Notes: generated by a model not told the origin, from the sequence alone. DNA of 64,000 nucleotides from DATBAX01 sp963723765 (GCA_963723765.1 CAVRSD010000005.1:310001-374000), one strand, 5' to 3'. Positions 18,129 through 27,816 are shown, numbered from the stretch's first letter. Numbers and translations are program-made.

Positions 18129-20123
18129 ATGATTCGATTTCTGCAAACCCCCGGACCTTTCAAAAAGGTCGTCCTCAGCGGCATCCTGTTGGTATTTTGC
18201 GCCGCCATGGTTGTCACCCTGATCCCGGGGGGACTCGGCATCACAGACAGTTTCACTGGCGGTCCCGGCAAAGGGGTGGTCGCCACGGTGTCCGGCGACC
18301 AAATCACCGCACCGGAAGTGAGTCGTGAAGCCCTCCAGATTATTCAGCAACAGTATCCGCAGATGGCGGCTCAGGCCTCCATGCTGATGCCCTTTGTGGC
18401 CCGCCAGGCGGCGCAGCAGTTAATCGATGAGAAATCTCTGCTCATCGAAGCCCACCGTCTCGGTTTGCGTGCAACGGACCAGGAAGTCAAGGACGATTTG
18501 CAGCACGGTCGTTACGCTGCCACGTTCTTTCCCGAGGGCAACTTTGTTGGCCAGGAAAAGTACGAAGAGATGCTTCAGGGTGCCCAAATGACCGTGCCCC
18601 AGTTCGAGCAACTGGTAAAAGACGAACTGGTGCTAGCCAAGTTGCGGAATTTGATAGGCGGCGGCGCGACGGTGACGGATGCTGACATTCGCCAGGCATT
18701 CGACAAGCAAGGTACCAAGGTCAAGTTCGAGTATGCCGTGCTTACGAAAGACAGCGTCATGAAAGAGCTTCATCCTACTGACGTTGAACTCAAGGCCTAC
18801 TACGATCACAACAAGCAGCTATACAATAATTCGATTCCTGAGAAGCGCAAACTCAGCTACGTTCTGGTGGACACGGGAAGGATCGCCAACGAAACCCAGG
18901 TCACTCAGCAGGACCTGCAGGCTTATTATGCTCAACATCGCGACGAATTTCGCGTGCCCGAGCAGGTCAATCTCCGCCAGATTCTCATCAAAAACCCTTT
19001 GCCCGGTGCGGACGGCAAAGTGGATCAAAACGGAGTGGAGGAATCTCGCAAGAAAGCTGAAGACGTTCTCAAGCAGTTGAAGGCGGGTGGAAATTTCTCC
19101 GATCTAGCCAAGAAATATTCTCAGGATCCAACCGGGAAAGACGGGGGGGCCCTGGGCTGGGTGCAGCGCGGAAGCATTCCCGCTCCTGACGTGGATAAGG
19201 CCGCCTTCAGTCTACCCAAGGGCGGCACCAGCGAAGTGATCAATGCCGGCTATGCCTTCGTCATTCTTCATGTGGACGACAAACAGGACGCTCATCTCAA
19301 GTCTCTCGAAGAAGTCAAGGGACAGGTTGAGCCCGGCATTAAACAGCAAAAAGCGGCCGCCGCTGCGGATACGCAAGCGACTGCGCTACTGACGCAAGCG
19401 CGTGCTGATGGTTTGGACAAAGCGGCCGCCGCCAAGGGATTGCAAGTGGTAACCACGGACTTCGTTGGCCGTACCGATTCCCTGCCCGGCATCGGCACCT
19501 CGCAGCCCTTCATGGATGCAGTGTTCGGCCAGCCCGAAAAATCTCCGCCTGACGAGGCCCCATTGCCACAGGGTTACGCCATTTTTCAAGTCCAGGCCGT
19601 GAAGCCCCCAGCCACGCCAACATTTGAAGACATCCGCACTCGGGTAGAGTCTGAGTTCAAAAACGAACGCGCCAGCCAGTTGCTCACGCAAAAAACCCAG
19701 GAGCTTTCCGATCGCTCCAAGGCGAACCATGATTTAAAAAAGGCGGCGAAGGAATTGGGCGCAACCATGAAGACCAGCGATTTCGTCCTACCCGACGCTC
19801 AGGTTCCCGATGTCGGCGCGATGTCCGGCCCCGCTTCCGTCGCCTTTACACTGAAGCCGGGCGAAATTAGCGGCCCCATCACCAGCGGGACCACGGGCGC
19901 CGTGTTGTCAGTGACCGAGAAGCAAGAACCTTCCGATCAGGATTTTGCCGCGAAGAAGGACCAGATCCGCGATTCACTTCTACAGAGCAAGCAGTCGGAA
20001 CTGTTTGGGCTGTTCGTCACCAGCCTGCGTGACAGGATGACAAAATCCGGCAAGATCAAGATCAATCAGGATGAAATGAACAGCCTGACCAAGGGGCAAG
20101 GCAATGGCGAACCGGGCGCATAA
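18129..20123 (+). CDS. PpiD/SurA-like peptidyl-prolyl isomerase, membrane anchored
   Basis: A 664-residue extracytoplasmic folding factor. One N-terminal transmembrane anchor (VVLSGILLVFCAAMVVTL, about 15-33) is followed by a SurA-N/PpiD-type chaperone region (about 45-260). A parvulin rotamase domain lies at about 275-385 (VNLRQILIK, FSDLAKKYSQDPTGKDGGAL, FVILHVDDK), then a second, degenerate parvulin-like segment near 490-600. This layout matches PpiD, which helps outer-membrane and secreted proteins fold at the inner-membrane surface. GGAG eleven bases before the ATG can serve as ribosome site. The gene is followed by malQ without functional connection. Confidence 0.87.
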   Translation: MIRFLQTPGPFKKVVLSGILLVFCAAMVVTLIPGGLGITDSFTGGPGKGVVATVSGDQITAPEVSREALQIIQQQYPQMAAQASMLMPFVARQAAQQLIDEKSLLIEAHRLGLRATDQEVKDDLQHGRYAATFFPEGNFVGQEKYEEMLQGAQMTVPQFEQLVKDELVLAKLRNLIGGGATVTDADIRQAFDKQGTKVKFEYAVLTKDSVMKELHPTDVELKAYYDHNKQLYNNSIPEKRKLSYVLVDTGRIANETQVTQQDLQAYYAQHRDEFRVPEQVNLRQILIKNPLPGADGKVDQNGVEESRKKAEDVLKQLKAGGNFSDLAKKYSQDPTGKDGGALGWVQRGSIPAPDVDKAAFSLPKGGTSEVINAGYAFVILHVDDKQDAHLKSLEEVKGQVEPGIKQQKAAAAADTQATALLTQARADGLDKAAAAKGLQVVTTDFVGRTDSLPGIGTSQPFMDAVFGQPEKSPPDEAPLPQGYAIFQVQAVKPPATPTFEDIRTRVESEFKNERASQLLTQKTQELSDRSKANHDLKKAAKELGATMKTSDFVLPDAQVPDVGAMSGPASVAFTLKPGEISGPITSGTTGAVLSVTEKQEPSDQDFAAKKDQIRDSLLQSKQSELFGLFVTSLRDRMTKSGKIKINQDEMNSLTKGQGNGEPGA

Positions 20124-20176
20124 GCGCCATATGAAGATCGTTGCAGCGGGACGTACGCGCCTGTAATCGAACCCTC

Positions 20177-21709
20177 ATGGCCTTTCCTCGCGCCACCGGA
20201 ATTCTGCTCCATCCCACCTCACTCCCCTCTCGCGGAGGTATCGGGGATTTCGGTCCAGCCGCCAACGAATTTGTCGACTTTCTTGCTGCGGCCCGCCAGG
20301 GCTTGTGGCAGGTGTTGCCACTCGGGCCGCCCGCAAACGGAAATTCTCCTTACTCTTCCACTTCCGCTTTCGCCGGCAATCCTCTGCTGGTGAGTTTAGA
20401 ACGTTTGGCCGAGCATGGATGGCTGGATCGATCCCGCCTGGCGGAGATTCCGGAATCGTCTGGCGAAATCCATTACGATCTGGTGGCTTCCCGCAAACTG
20501 CCACTGCTTATGGAAGCCGCGCATAATTTTTTGGATCGCGCTTCTGGCAACCCGCGATCACGCTTTGAACAGTTTTGTGGCGAAAATCATTGGTGGCTCG
20601 AGGATTTTGTTCTCTACGACGCTCTCCGCGAACGTTTTGGAAATCAGGCGTGGAAACAATGGCCGCGCGAACTGGCCCGCCGCGACCCGGGAGCCCTCGA
20701 CGAGGCTCGTCGCAAACTGGCTTCGGAAATCGCGATCCGCCGCGTTATTCAATTTTTCTTTTACGAACAGTGGCGCGCCCTGCGTCTCTACTGTACGCAG
20801 CGCTCCGTTCGTATGGTTGGAGATATCGCGATTTTTGTGGACTACGACAGCGCCGACGTCTGGGCCTATCGTGATCTGTTTCTCATCAATGATGACCTCG
20901 ACCCGGAGGTTGTTTCCGGCGTCCCGCCGGACGCTTTCAGCACCACAGGTCAGCGTTGGGGAAATCCTCTGTACAACTGGCAAGCCATGCGGGCGCAGGG
21001 ATACCACTGGTGGATCCAGCGTTTGCGTTGGGCCACGCAGACCTGCGACTACATTCGTCTCGATCATTTCCGCGGCTTCGCGCAGTTCTGGGAAGTCCCC
21101 GCCAGCGAACCCACAGCCATCCACGGCCGCTGGGTCGATGGGCCGGGTGACGATCTATTCAACAAATTGCGCGAGGCCCTCGGCAGCTTGCCGCTCTTCG
21201 CCGAGGATCTGGGCAGCATCACCCCGGACGTGAACGCGCTGCGCGAGCGCCACCATTTTCCGGGCATGGCAGTCCTGCAGTTTGGTTTTGGCAATCCCGG
21301 CGCACATATTTATCTGCCTCACCGGCTCACACCAGATCGCGTGATCTATACCGGTACTCACGATAACGACACTGCTTTGGGATGGTGGAAGTCCGGCGTA
21401 ACTGATTACGAACGGCGCGCCGTCGAGGCCCTGGTCGGACCTAACGATGAATCCATCCATTGGGCTTTGATCCGACTGGCACAGAGCTCGGTCGCCAGCT
21501 TGTCCGTGGTTCCCTTGCAGGATGTGCTCGGTCTCGGCAGCGAGGCTCGCTTGAACACACCCAGCGTTCCTACTGGAAATTTCCGCTGGCGCTATGAACC
21601 AGGTGCCTTATCACCCCATTTCGCGGAACGGTTGGCTGCTCTCGCCGAAGTTACGGACCGGCTTCCACCGCCAGTTCCACGACCGCCAATCGAAGATTTC
21701 GTGGCCTAA
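20177..21709 (+). CDS. malQ: 4-alpha-glucanotransferase (amylomaltase)
   Basis: A 510-residue GH77 enzyme that transfers alpha-1,4-glucan segments between maltodextrins in the cytosol. The start of the fold is GILLHPTSLPSRGGIGDFG and the catalytic residues are recognisable: aspartate nucleophile in YIRLDHFRGF, glutamate acid/base in LFAEDLGSI, and stabilising aspartate in YTGTHDNDTALGW. The 250s loop (GVPPDAFSTTGQRWGNPLY) is complete. The open frame extends to a TTG at 20141, but the ATG at 20177 sits directly before the conserved fold. The gene follows ppiD by about 50 bases and may be cotranscribed. No glycogen genes are nearby. Confidence 0.95.
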   Translation: MAFPRATGILLHPTSLPSRGGIGDFGPAANEFVDFLAAARQGLWQVLPLGPPANGNSPYSSTSAFAGNPLLVSLERLAEHGWLDRSRLAEIPESSGEIHYDLVASRKLPLLMEAAHNFLDRASGNPRSRFEQFCGENHWWLEDFVLYDALRERFGNQAWKQWPRELARRDPGALDEARRKLASEIAIRRVIQFFFYEQWRALRLYCTQRSVRMVGDIAIFVDYDSADVWAYRDLFLINDDLDPEVVSGVPPDAFSTTGQRWGNPLYNWQAMRAQGYHWWIQRLRWATQTCDYIRLDHFRGFAQFWEVPASEPTAIHGRWVDGPGDDLFNKLREALGSLPLFAEDLGSITPDVNALRERHHFPGMAVLQFGFGNPGAHIYLPHRLTPDRVIYTGTHDNDTALGWWKSGVTDYERRAVEALVGPNDESIHWALIRLAQSSVASLSVVPLQDVLGLGSEARLNTPSVPTGNFRWRYEPGALSPHFAERLAALAEVTDRLPPPVPRPPIEDFVA

Positions 21710-21767
21710 TCGCAATTTACCTCCTGTAACAACAAAGAGTCCACGATCCCGCCTTTCTCCATAGAAA

Positions 21768-21798
21768 CAAAAAAAGCCGGAACCTTTCGGTTCCGGCT
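21768..21798 (-). terminator. Rho-independent terminator between malQ and the XRE regulator
   Basis: A perfect 10-bp stem AGCCGGAACC / GGTTCCGGCT with a TTTC loop. Read leftward it is followed by a seven-base T-run (A-run at 21769-21775 as given), so it primarily ends the transcript of the leftward XRE gene. It lies 59 bases past the malQ stop and could also fold in that transcript. Confidence 0.8.
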
Positions 21799-21839
21799 AC
21801 AGTTGGCTGGTTGCCCGGATAAAATCGATGTTTGTGTCC

Positions 21840-22379
21840 TTACGCGCTTCGTCTAGGCCGCACAGTTAGATCTCTCACCTGCGTCAGGATGCTCGACATC
21901 TGCATCCCGTTCAGTTGTGAAACGAAGGGCAGCAGTTCCGCGATGAATGGATCTTCCACAAGTTCGCGAACTTCCTCCTGCCGGTTGCGTTCTCCACCAC
22001 TGAGCAGATCGGGCACGGTGACCTCCAAAGCTCGCGCCAGCCGCTCGAGTGACGAGAGCGTCGGCGTTGCCTTTTCATTTTCGATCTTGGAGACGTAAGT
22101 CCGCGGTACGGACATGCGGAACGCTAGTTGCCGCTGGCTCAGACCATTGCGCAGTCGCATGGACCGAATTGACGCGGCCAGATGCAGATGCCCGCGGCCA
22201 TGCCCATTCGTCGGCATGACTTGCGGCGGTGGCATTGGCGCAGCAATTTCCGGTATTTCCTCATCCAACGAGGTATGGCATTTACGGCAGAGACTGTTGG
22301 TGGTACGGAATTGAACTAATTGGCAGCGGTCGCAACGGACAACTTCCCTGGAATCAACTGGGGCAAGATTTGTAGCCAT
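21840..22379 (-). CDS. XRE-family regulator with N-terminal zinc ribbon
   Basis: A 179-residue DNA-binding protein. Residues 15-37 hold two CxxC knuckles (VRCDRCQLVQF, LCRKCHTSL) that should bind one zinc. A Pro/Gly/His-rich linker follows, then an XRE helix-turn-helix at about 70-125 (RLRNGLSQRQLAFRMSVPRT, YVSKIENEKATPTL). The C-terminal 50 residues are helical. The zinc ribbon may serve in protein contact or redox/metal sensing. It is divergent from the HD-domain gene at 22546, sharing a 166-bp promoter region. Target genes are unknown. Confidence 0.83.
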   Translation of the reverse strand: MATNLAPVDSREVVRCDRCQLVQFRTTNSLCRKCHTSLDEEIPEIAAPMPPPQVMPTNGHGRGHLHLAASIRSMRLRNGLSQRQLAFRMSVPRTYVSKIENEKATPTLSSLERLARALEVTVPDLLSGGERNRQEEVRELVEDPFIAELLPFVSQLNGMQMSSILTQVRDLTVRPRRSA

Positions 22380-22545
22380 CTAGATTGGGAGGCCAGAGCA
22401 GGCAACTCCCGGAATCCGACATCGATTCCGATCTGGAAAGTAATTTGAGGTACAACCCCTGTGGATGTCAAGTAAAATATGGGGAGAAATACCGAATAGC
22501 TTGTAGGAAATCATAAATAACACGATAGAAACCCAAAGAAAACTG

Positions 22546-23148
22546 GTGAAAACGATGAGTGATCGCGAAGCTGCGTGGTGTTTACTAACTGAGTTCACCC
22601 AGTCAGAAAGTTTGCGAAAGCATGCTTTATCGGTCGAAGCCTGCATGCGCGCTTACGCCCCAAAATTTTCGGGGGATAAAGAACTGTGGGGCATCGTCGG
22701 CCTGCTTCACGATTTTGATTACGACAAGTATCCCAGCCTCAAGGACCATCCTTACAGAGGCAATGAGATCCTGAAAGAGCGCGGCTACTCGGACGAAATT
22801 CGTAAAGCCATCATGTCGCATGCCGAATACACCGGCGTCACTCGCGATACTCCCATGGAAAAAGCTCTCTTCGCCTGTGACGAACTGGCGGGATTCATCA
22901 CCGCCTGCGCTCTGATCAAGCCAGGAAAGTCTCTGGCGGAAGTGGATGTGAAGTCAGTTCGAAAAAGAATGAAAGACAAAGCCTTCGCCCGCAAAGTTAA
23001 CCGTGACGATATCATCAACGGCGCCTCTGCCTTGGGTATCGATCTGGACGAACACATCGCTTTCTGCATCGAAGCCCTGAAACCCATCTCCACCCAACTA
23101 GGGCTAGACGGCATCGCCGTACCGTCTTCATCCCCACAGGTCACGTAG
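22546..23148 (+). CDS. HD-domain hydrolase
   Basis: A 200-residue single HD-domain protein. The metal-binding signature is visible as H in LRKHALSVEACMRAY and HD in GIVGLLHDFDYDKYPSLKDH, followed by a conserved histidine in MSHAEYTGV. HD proteins are phosphohydrolases acting on nucleotides or related phosphates; the substrate here is unknown. The open frame starts at a GTG (22546); an ATG three codons later (22555, MSDREAAW) is an equally good start. A strong palindrome follows two bases after the stop. Confidence 0.83.
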   Translation: MKTMSDREAAWCLLTEFTQSESLRKHALSVEACMRAYAPKFSGDKELWGIVGLLHDFDYDKYPSLKDHPYRGNEILKERGYSDEIRKAIMSHAEYTGVTRDTPMEKALFACDELAGFITACALIKPGKSLAEVDVKSVRKRMKDKAFARKVNRDDIINGASALGIDLDEHIAFCIEALKPISTQLGLDGIAVPSSSPQVT

Positions 23149-23149
23149 A

Positions 23150-23168
23150 GACAGCCGCCTCGGCTGTC
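23150..23168. repeat. REP-like palindrome downstream of the HD gene
   Basis: GACAGCCG-CCT-CGGCTGTC is an 8-bp perfect hairpin starting two bases after the HD gene stop, followed by a second, looser inverted pair (TCGAGCCTTCGAGG). There is no T-run, so it is not a standard terminator. Sequences of this form recur between genes in related genomes as far as I recall, which suggests a repetitive extragenic palindrome. Confidence 0.4.
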
Positions 23169-23344
23169 CAGTCGAGCCTTCGAGGCCGCTCTCCGAACCT
23201 TACTCCCAGTCATCCTAAGCGGAATGAGTTTAATCCCTTGCGATTAAGCTCATGCAGTCGAAGGACCTGTATAACCACTCCGCTCGCAATCCCAGGAAGA
23301 TTCTTGTCATACATGGGGACAGGGCAAAGTTCTGACAGGGAACC

Positions 23345-24004
23345 CTATGCTTTTTTTGGCGGGCGGGCAGATTGTACGGCGGCCACCAATTCTTTTGCGG
23401 CATTAGCAATCTTGTCGAACTTCCCTTCCTGAAGTGCTTTGCCGTCGATCAGTTCCGACCCTACACCCAGGGCGAATGCGCCAGCCGCCAGAAACTCGGC
23501 AGCGTTTGAGGCATTGACGCCTCCAGTCGGAATCAAAGAAAGATTCGGGAATGGTCCTCGCAAAGCTTTGAGATATTTATGTCCGCCCATGCTGCCGCAC
23601 GGAAAAATCTTGATCAATTTCGCTCCATGCAAAGACGCGTTCATGAGTTCCGTTGGAGTGAGCGCACCGGGGATTGCAAGCTTGGCGCGCTGCTTTGCGA
23701 TTTCCAGAACGGGGACCGAGAGCCCGGGGCTTACCAGAAATTGAGCTCCGGCATCCAGGCAGGCATTGGCCTGCTCCGGGTTCAGAACTGTGCCGGCGCC
23801 GATCAGAACATTATGTCCATGACTTTTCGCCAGTTGCCGGATCAGAGAGATCGCGTCGGGAACCGTCATCGTAATTTCCACGATCGGAATTCCTCCAGCA
23901 TGAACGGCCTCAACCGCCTGTGTAGCGTCGTTGGCACTAGCTGCGCGAACCACGGGGATGATTCCTACTTCGCCGATTTTTTGAATCACCTGTTCAATCG
24001 TCAT
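23345..24004 (-). CDS. eda: 2-keto-3-deoxy-6-phosphogluconate aldolase
   Basis: A 219-residue class I aldolase that splits KDPG into pyruvate and glyceraldehyde 3-phosphate. The Schiff-base lysine is K132 in GAKLIKIFPCG; E43 (IVEITMT) and R20 (IIPVVRA) occupy the usual acid/base and substrate positions, and the phosphate loop is PTGGVNASN. It is the last gene of a leftward group with a KDG-type kinase 33 bases upstream, so together they would phosphorylate and cleave 2-keto-3-deoxygluconate from uronate or sugar-acid breakdown. No 6-phosphogluconate dehydratase is present in the window. Confidence 0.93.
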   Translation of the reverse strand: MTIEQVIQKIGEVGIIPVVRAASANDATQAVEAVHAGGIPIVEITMTVPDAISLIRQLAKSHGHNVLIGAGTVLNPEQANACLDAGAQFLVSPGLSVPVLEIAKQRAKLAIPGALTPTELMNASLHGAKLIKIFPCGSMGGHKYLKALRGPFPNLSLIPTGGVNASNAAEFLAAGAFALGVGSELIDGKALQEGKFDKIANAAKELVAAVQSARPPKKA

Positions 24005-24037
24005 TAATTTTTTCGTCTTCCTCTCACACCCGGCAAG

Positions 24038-25138
24038 TTATCGGTCGATACGGGCAGCATTCAAGCTCATTACTTTCAGAACTTCGCTGAGTGTCGCCAT
24101 GGTGGTGTCGCCGGGGGTGGTCATGGCCAGGGCGCCGTGCGCTGCCCCGCATTCCACTGACCATTGCGCATTGTTCCCGGACAAAAAACCATAGATCAGG
24201 CCGGAGGCGAACGAATCTCCGCCGCCTACGCGATCATAAATTTCGAGGTCCGTTCGGACGGGTGCCTGAAAAAATTCTCCGCCAGAAAAACAGATCGCTC
24301 CCCAATCGTTTACCGTCGCGGTTTTCGCGTGACGAAGAGTAGTAGCGATGACTGACATGTTGGGATACTCTTCCACGACATTGCCCATCATTCGTTTGAA
24401 GTTGCCCACATCCAGCAGGGAATGATTTTCGTCGAGGTCCGCGACGGCGAAGCCCAAGGCTGCACTGAAATCCTCTTCATTGCCCAACATCACATCCACA
24501 AATGGCGCCAGCATGCGGTTTACTTCCCGCGCTTTCGACTTGCCACCGATGGACTTCCATAACGAAGGCCGGTAATTCAGATCATAGGAAACAACGGTGC
24601 CAGCGCTGCGAGCCGCTTCCATGGCCTCTTTCGCCACAGCCGGGGTGCTTTCAGAGAGAGCACAAAAAATGCCCCCGGTATGAAACCAACGCGCCCCTTC
24701 CTGGCTAAATATCCGTCCCCAATCGATCTCGCCGGGCTTTAGTTGGGAAACCGCTGTGTGGCCACGATCCGAACATCCCACCGCGGCGCGCACGCCAAAG
24801 CCTCGCTCGGTAAAATTCAATCCGTTCCGTACCGAGCGACCCACCCCGTCGTAAGGCACCCATCGCAGATATCTTTGGTCCACGCCGCCCTGGAACATCA
24901 GGTCTTCGATCAGTCTTCCCACAGGATTGTCTGCCAGCGCCGTGACGATCGCGGTATTCATGCCGAAACAACGCTTCAATCCGCGCGCCACGTTATATTC
25001 TCCGCCGCCTTCCCAGGCGCGAAACTCTCGGGCGGTCGCAATCCGGCTGTCTCCGGGATCGAGACGTAACATCACTTCGCCCAGACTGACCAAATCCCAT
25101 TGGCATTTTTCTGCAGGTTTGAGCTTGAGTTCTTTCAT
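24038..25138 (-). CDS. kdgK: PfkB-family sugar kinase, probable 2-keto-3-deoxygluconate kinase
   Basis: A 366-residue ribokinase-fold enzyme. The N-terminal substrate motif is WEGGGEYNVARGLKRCFG, and the C-terminal PfkB signature DRVGGGDSFASGLIYGF holds the catalytic aspartate. ATP and sugar acid would be converted to 2-keto-3-deoxy-6-phosphogluconate, the substrate of the adjacent aldolase; this assignment rests largely on that neighbour. The protein is about 30-50 residues longer than typical KdgK. The 97-bp AT-rich gap upstream may hold its own promoter. Another PfkB sugar kinase specificity cannot be excluded. Confidence 0.82.
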   Translation of the reverse strand: MKELKLKPAEKCQWDLVSLGEVMLRLDPGDSRIATAREFRAWEGGGEYNVARGLKRCFGMNTAIVTALADNPVGRLIEDLMFQGGVDQRYLRWVPYDGVGRSVRNGLNFTERGFGVRAAVGCSDRGHTAVSQLKPGEIDWGRIFSQEGARWFHTGGIFCALSESTPAVAKEAMEAARSAGTVVSYDLNYRPSLWKSIGGKSKAREVNRMLAPFVDVMLGNEEDFSAALGFAVADLDENHSLLDVGNFKRMMGNVVEEYPNMSVIATTLRHAKTATVNDWGAICFSGGEFFQAPVRTDLEIYDRVGGGDSFASGLIYGFLSGNNAQWSVECGAAHGALAMTTPGDTTMATLSEVLKVMSLNAARIDR

Positions 25139-25235
25139 AGTTTCAGGAAGTTGAAGACTTCATATTTTGACACACATAATAAATTTATCTCACATAGACC
25201 AAATCCCAGAATTGACATTGAATTTGAATGTGTGG

Positions 25236-26090
25236 CTACACGTAGTTCGTAACTTCCTGCCGGGATTCTCCCAGGCCCTTAATTCCCAGTTCTACAACAT
25301 CCCCAGCTCGCAGATACGTCGGCGGATTCATTCCTAAGCCAACTCCCGCTGGTGTTCCGGTACTGATCACGTCACCAGGAAGAAGCGTCATGAACTCGCT
25401 CACGTAAGAAACCAGTGTAGCGACGTCAAAGATCATGTTCGCGGTGGAGCTATTTTGGCGAAGTTGTCCATTCACCTTCAGCCACATGGCGAGATTCCCG
25501 GCATTCGGAATTTCGTCCGGAGTTGCGAGGAACGGACCCAACGGGGCGAACGTATCCGCACTTTTTCCCTTCACCCATTGGCCCCCGCGCTCCAACTGAA
25601 AGCTGCGTTCGGAATAGTCATTGTGCAGAGCGTATCCGGCGACGTGGTCGAGAGCCTGCTCTTTGGACACATACAAAGCTTTTTCCCCGATGACAACGGC
25701 CAGTTCCACCTCCCAGTCGACCTTGGTGGCGTTTCGAGGAATCACCAAGGCATCATTCGGACCCACGAGCGACGTGGTTGCCTTGAAGAAAAGGACAGGC
25801 TCTTTCGGCGGCAGCGCTTTGGTTTCCGCGGCATGATCGCGGTAGTTGAGTCCGATGCAGACAATCTTGCTGGGCCTGCAAACGGGGGAGCCCAGGCGTA
25901 CTGATGCCGCGAAACGAGGAGCGGACGACGCATTCTTCCGCAGCCAGTCGTCGAGTTCCGTCGAACCACCGCCGCCAAAAAATGCTTCGTCATAATCCGC
26001 ACCAAACGCGGATGCGTCAATACGACTCCCATCTTTCAGCAGAACCCCCGGCTTTTCTCGACCCGGCTCACCGCAACGAATCAATTTCAT
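25236..26090 (-). CDS. Fumarylacetoacetate hydrolase family protein
   Basis: A 284-residue protein of the FAH superfamily. The core domain (about 75-284) shows KIVCIGLNYRDHAAE, the metal-binding acidic residues in DWEVELAVVIG, and the C-terminal GDVISTGTPAGVG. Members hydrolyse or decarboxylate 2,4-diketo acids and related compounds. Next to a KDG kinase and KDPG aldolase, a role in sugar-acid catabolism such as 2,4-diketo-3-deoxy-rhamnonate/fuconate hydrolysis is plausible but inferred. It follows the ggt gene by 34 bases, probably one transcript. Confidence 0.87.
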   Translation of the reverse strand: MKLIRCGEPGREKPGVLLKDGSRIDASAFGADYDEAFFGGGGSTELDDWLRKNASSAPRFAASVRLGSPVCRPSKIVCIGLNYRDHAAETKALPPKEPVLFFKATTSLVGPNDALVIPRNATKVDWEVELAVVIGEKALYVSKEQALDHVAGYALHNDYSERSFQLERGGQWVKGKSADTFAPLGPFLATPDEIPNAGNLAMWLKVNGQLRQNSSTANMIFDVATLVSYVSEFMTLLPGDVISTGTPAGVGLGMNPPTYLRAGDVVELGIKGLGESRQEVTNYV

Positions 26091-26124
26091 TTGTGTTGGG
26101 CTCTCCTCATTAAGATACTTCGTA

Positions 26125-27816
26125 TTATTGCGTCACCGGTGGTGGTTCCGGCTCCGCAGAACCGTCGGCACGCGCATCGGAGCCGGCGTAATTCACGTTG
26201 TTTTTGGAGTCGTGCATCACGGCCTGGCCGCGACCCATCGAGGTTGAATATTCGCGTTCCACTTTCAGTTTGTGCCCCATGGCGGTAAGCTTTTCCCGGA
26301 TCTCCGGCTTCACTCGGGACTCGATCACAATGTTGCACCCTTGAAGCGCACTCACGGTAAACCGTGCATTCTCCAGTGCAGCCTGGATGTTCATGCCGTA
26401 ATCGACGACATTGGAAACAAATTGCGCGTGGGCCAGCGGTTGGTTCGGTCCACCCATAATGCCAAATCCAATGTGCTGATCTCCATGTTCCATGAAGGCC
26501 GGAATAATTGTATGAAACGGACGCTTGCGAGGTGCGAGAACATTGGGACTCGCGGGATCGAGCGAAAATAATCCGCCACGGTTCTGCAGCACAAAACCCA
26601 TTCCATGCACTGTGACGCCTGAACCAAATCCCGAGTAGTTGCTTTGGATGAGAGAAACGATATTGCCTTCACGGTCGACCGCGGAGAGGTACGTGGTATC
26701 GCTACCAGGCGGTTTGCCAGCCAGAACATTGCAGTTTGCGGTCGCCGGGTCGATCAATCGAGCGCGTTCTTTCGCATAGTCCTTGGAGAGAATTCCCTTC
26801 ACCGGGACTTTGGCGAAACGGGGATCGGCGTTGTACCGCTCCAGGTCAGCATAGGCCAGCTTCATGGCTTCAATCTTTTTGTGCAGTTCGGCCACACTGA
26901 GCGGTCCATCGGGAGACGCCGGCGTGGCTTCCATGATATTGAGCATTTCGAGAGCGGCCATGCCTTGTCCGTTGGGCGGAAGTTCATAGATGGTCCAACC
27001 GCGGTAGGTGGAGGAGATGGGCTCGACCCACTCGGGAGAGAACTGGGCGAGGTCCTCGGCGGACATGGTTCCACCGAGCGCCTTTGACGTACCCAGGATC
27101 GCATGCGCGATTTCACCCTGATAGAAAGCGCTCGGCCCTTTCTCAGCCACCAACTGCAATGCTCTGGCAAGATTAGGATTGCGAAAAATCTGTCCGAGCT
27201 CCGGAGGTTTGCCGCCGGGAAGATAGACGCGCTGGCCTTCAGGATCCTGCGCAAATTTAGCCGGAGCAATCTGCCAGAATTCGTGGATGAGTTCGGGGAC
27301 GGGATACCCGTGGTCAGCGTAGAAGATGGCGGACTGAAAAAGGTCTTTCCATGGCGTCTTTCCGAACCGCTCGTGGAGAGCGTACCAGCCAGCCACTGCA
27401 CCGGGAACGGTTACGGAATCGATCCCATGCCCGGGCATGGAAGTAATGCCCTTCGCTTTCAGGTGTTCGACGGTAAGGCCCTGGGGCGCCCAACCGCTGG
27501 AATTGAGCCCGTACAGCTTGCCGGTTTTGGCGTCCCAATAAATTGCGAAGAGATCGCCGCCCATACCGTTCATCATGGGTTCCGTGACACCCAGCACGGC
27601 GTTTGCCGCAATCGCGGCATCGATCGCCGATCCGCCGTGCGCGAGAACCTCCGCTCCTGCTTGCGATGCCTGCACATGGCTGGTGGCGACGATCCCATAA
27701 GGCGTGATCACCATCGACCGCGCGTGCGAACGATCCTGCGCGGAGAGACCTGAAACCAGCAGAAGCATAAGAAACAATCGAAAAGCGATTCGAGGCTGGT
27801 TTCGATCGAGAGTCAT
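26125..27816 (-). CDS. ggt: Gamma-glutamyltranspeptidase
   Basis: A 563-residue secreted N-terminal-nucleophile hydrolase that removes or transfers the gamma-glutamyl group of glutathione and related peptides. It begins with a signal peptide (FRLFLMLLLVSGLSAQ). The proenzyme would cleave itself before T374 in GSDTTYLSAVDREGN, making the small subunit whose threonine is the nucleophile. Other family landmarks are GGSAIDAAIAANAVLGV and the oxyanion loop near SGFGSGV. The usual TTH is TTY here. A Pro/Glu-rich tail (AEPEPPPVTQ) is odd. It heads the leftward group with the FAH protein. Confidence 0.93.
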   Translation of the reverse strand: MTLDRNQPRIAFRLFLMLLLVSGLSAQDRSHARSMVITPYGIVATSHVQASQAGAEVLAHGGSAIDAAIAANAVLGVTEPMMNGMGGDLFAIYWDAKTGKLYGLNSSGWAPQGLTVEHLKAKGITSMPGHGIDSVTVPGAVAGWYALHERFGKTPWKDLFQSAIFYADHGYPVPELIHEFWQIAPAKFAQDPEGQRVYLPGGKPPELGQIFRNPNLARALQLVAEKGPSAFYQGEIAHAILGTSKALGGTMSAEDLAQFSPEWVEPISSTYRGWTIYELPPNGQGMAALEMLNIMEATPASPDGPLSVAELHKKIEAMKLAYADLERYNADPRFAKVPVKGILSKDYAKERARLIDPATANCNVLAGKPPGSDTTYLSAVDREGNIVSLIQSNYSGFGSGVTVHGMGFVLQNRGGLFSLDPASPNVLAPRKRPFHTIIPAFMEHGDQHIGFGIMGGPNQPLAHAQFVSNVVDYGMNIQAALENARFTVSALQGCNIVIESRVKPEIREKLTAMGHKLKVEREYSTSMGRGQAVMHDSKNNVNYAGSDARADGSAEPEPPPVTQ

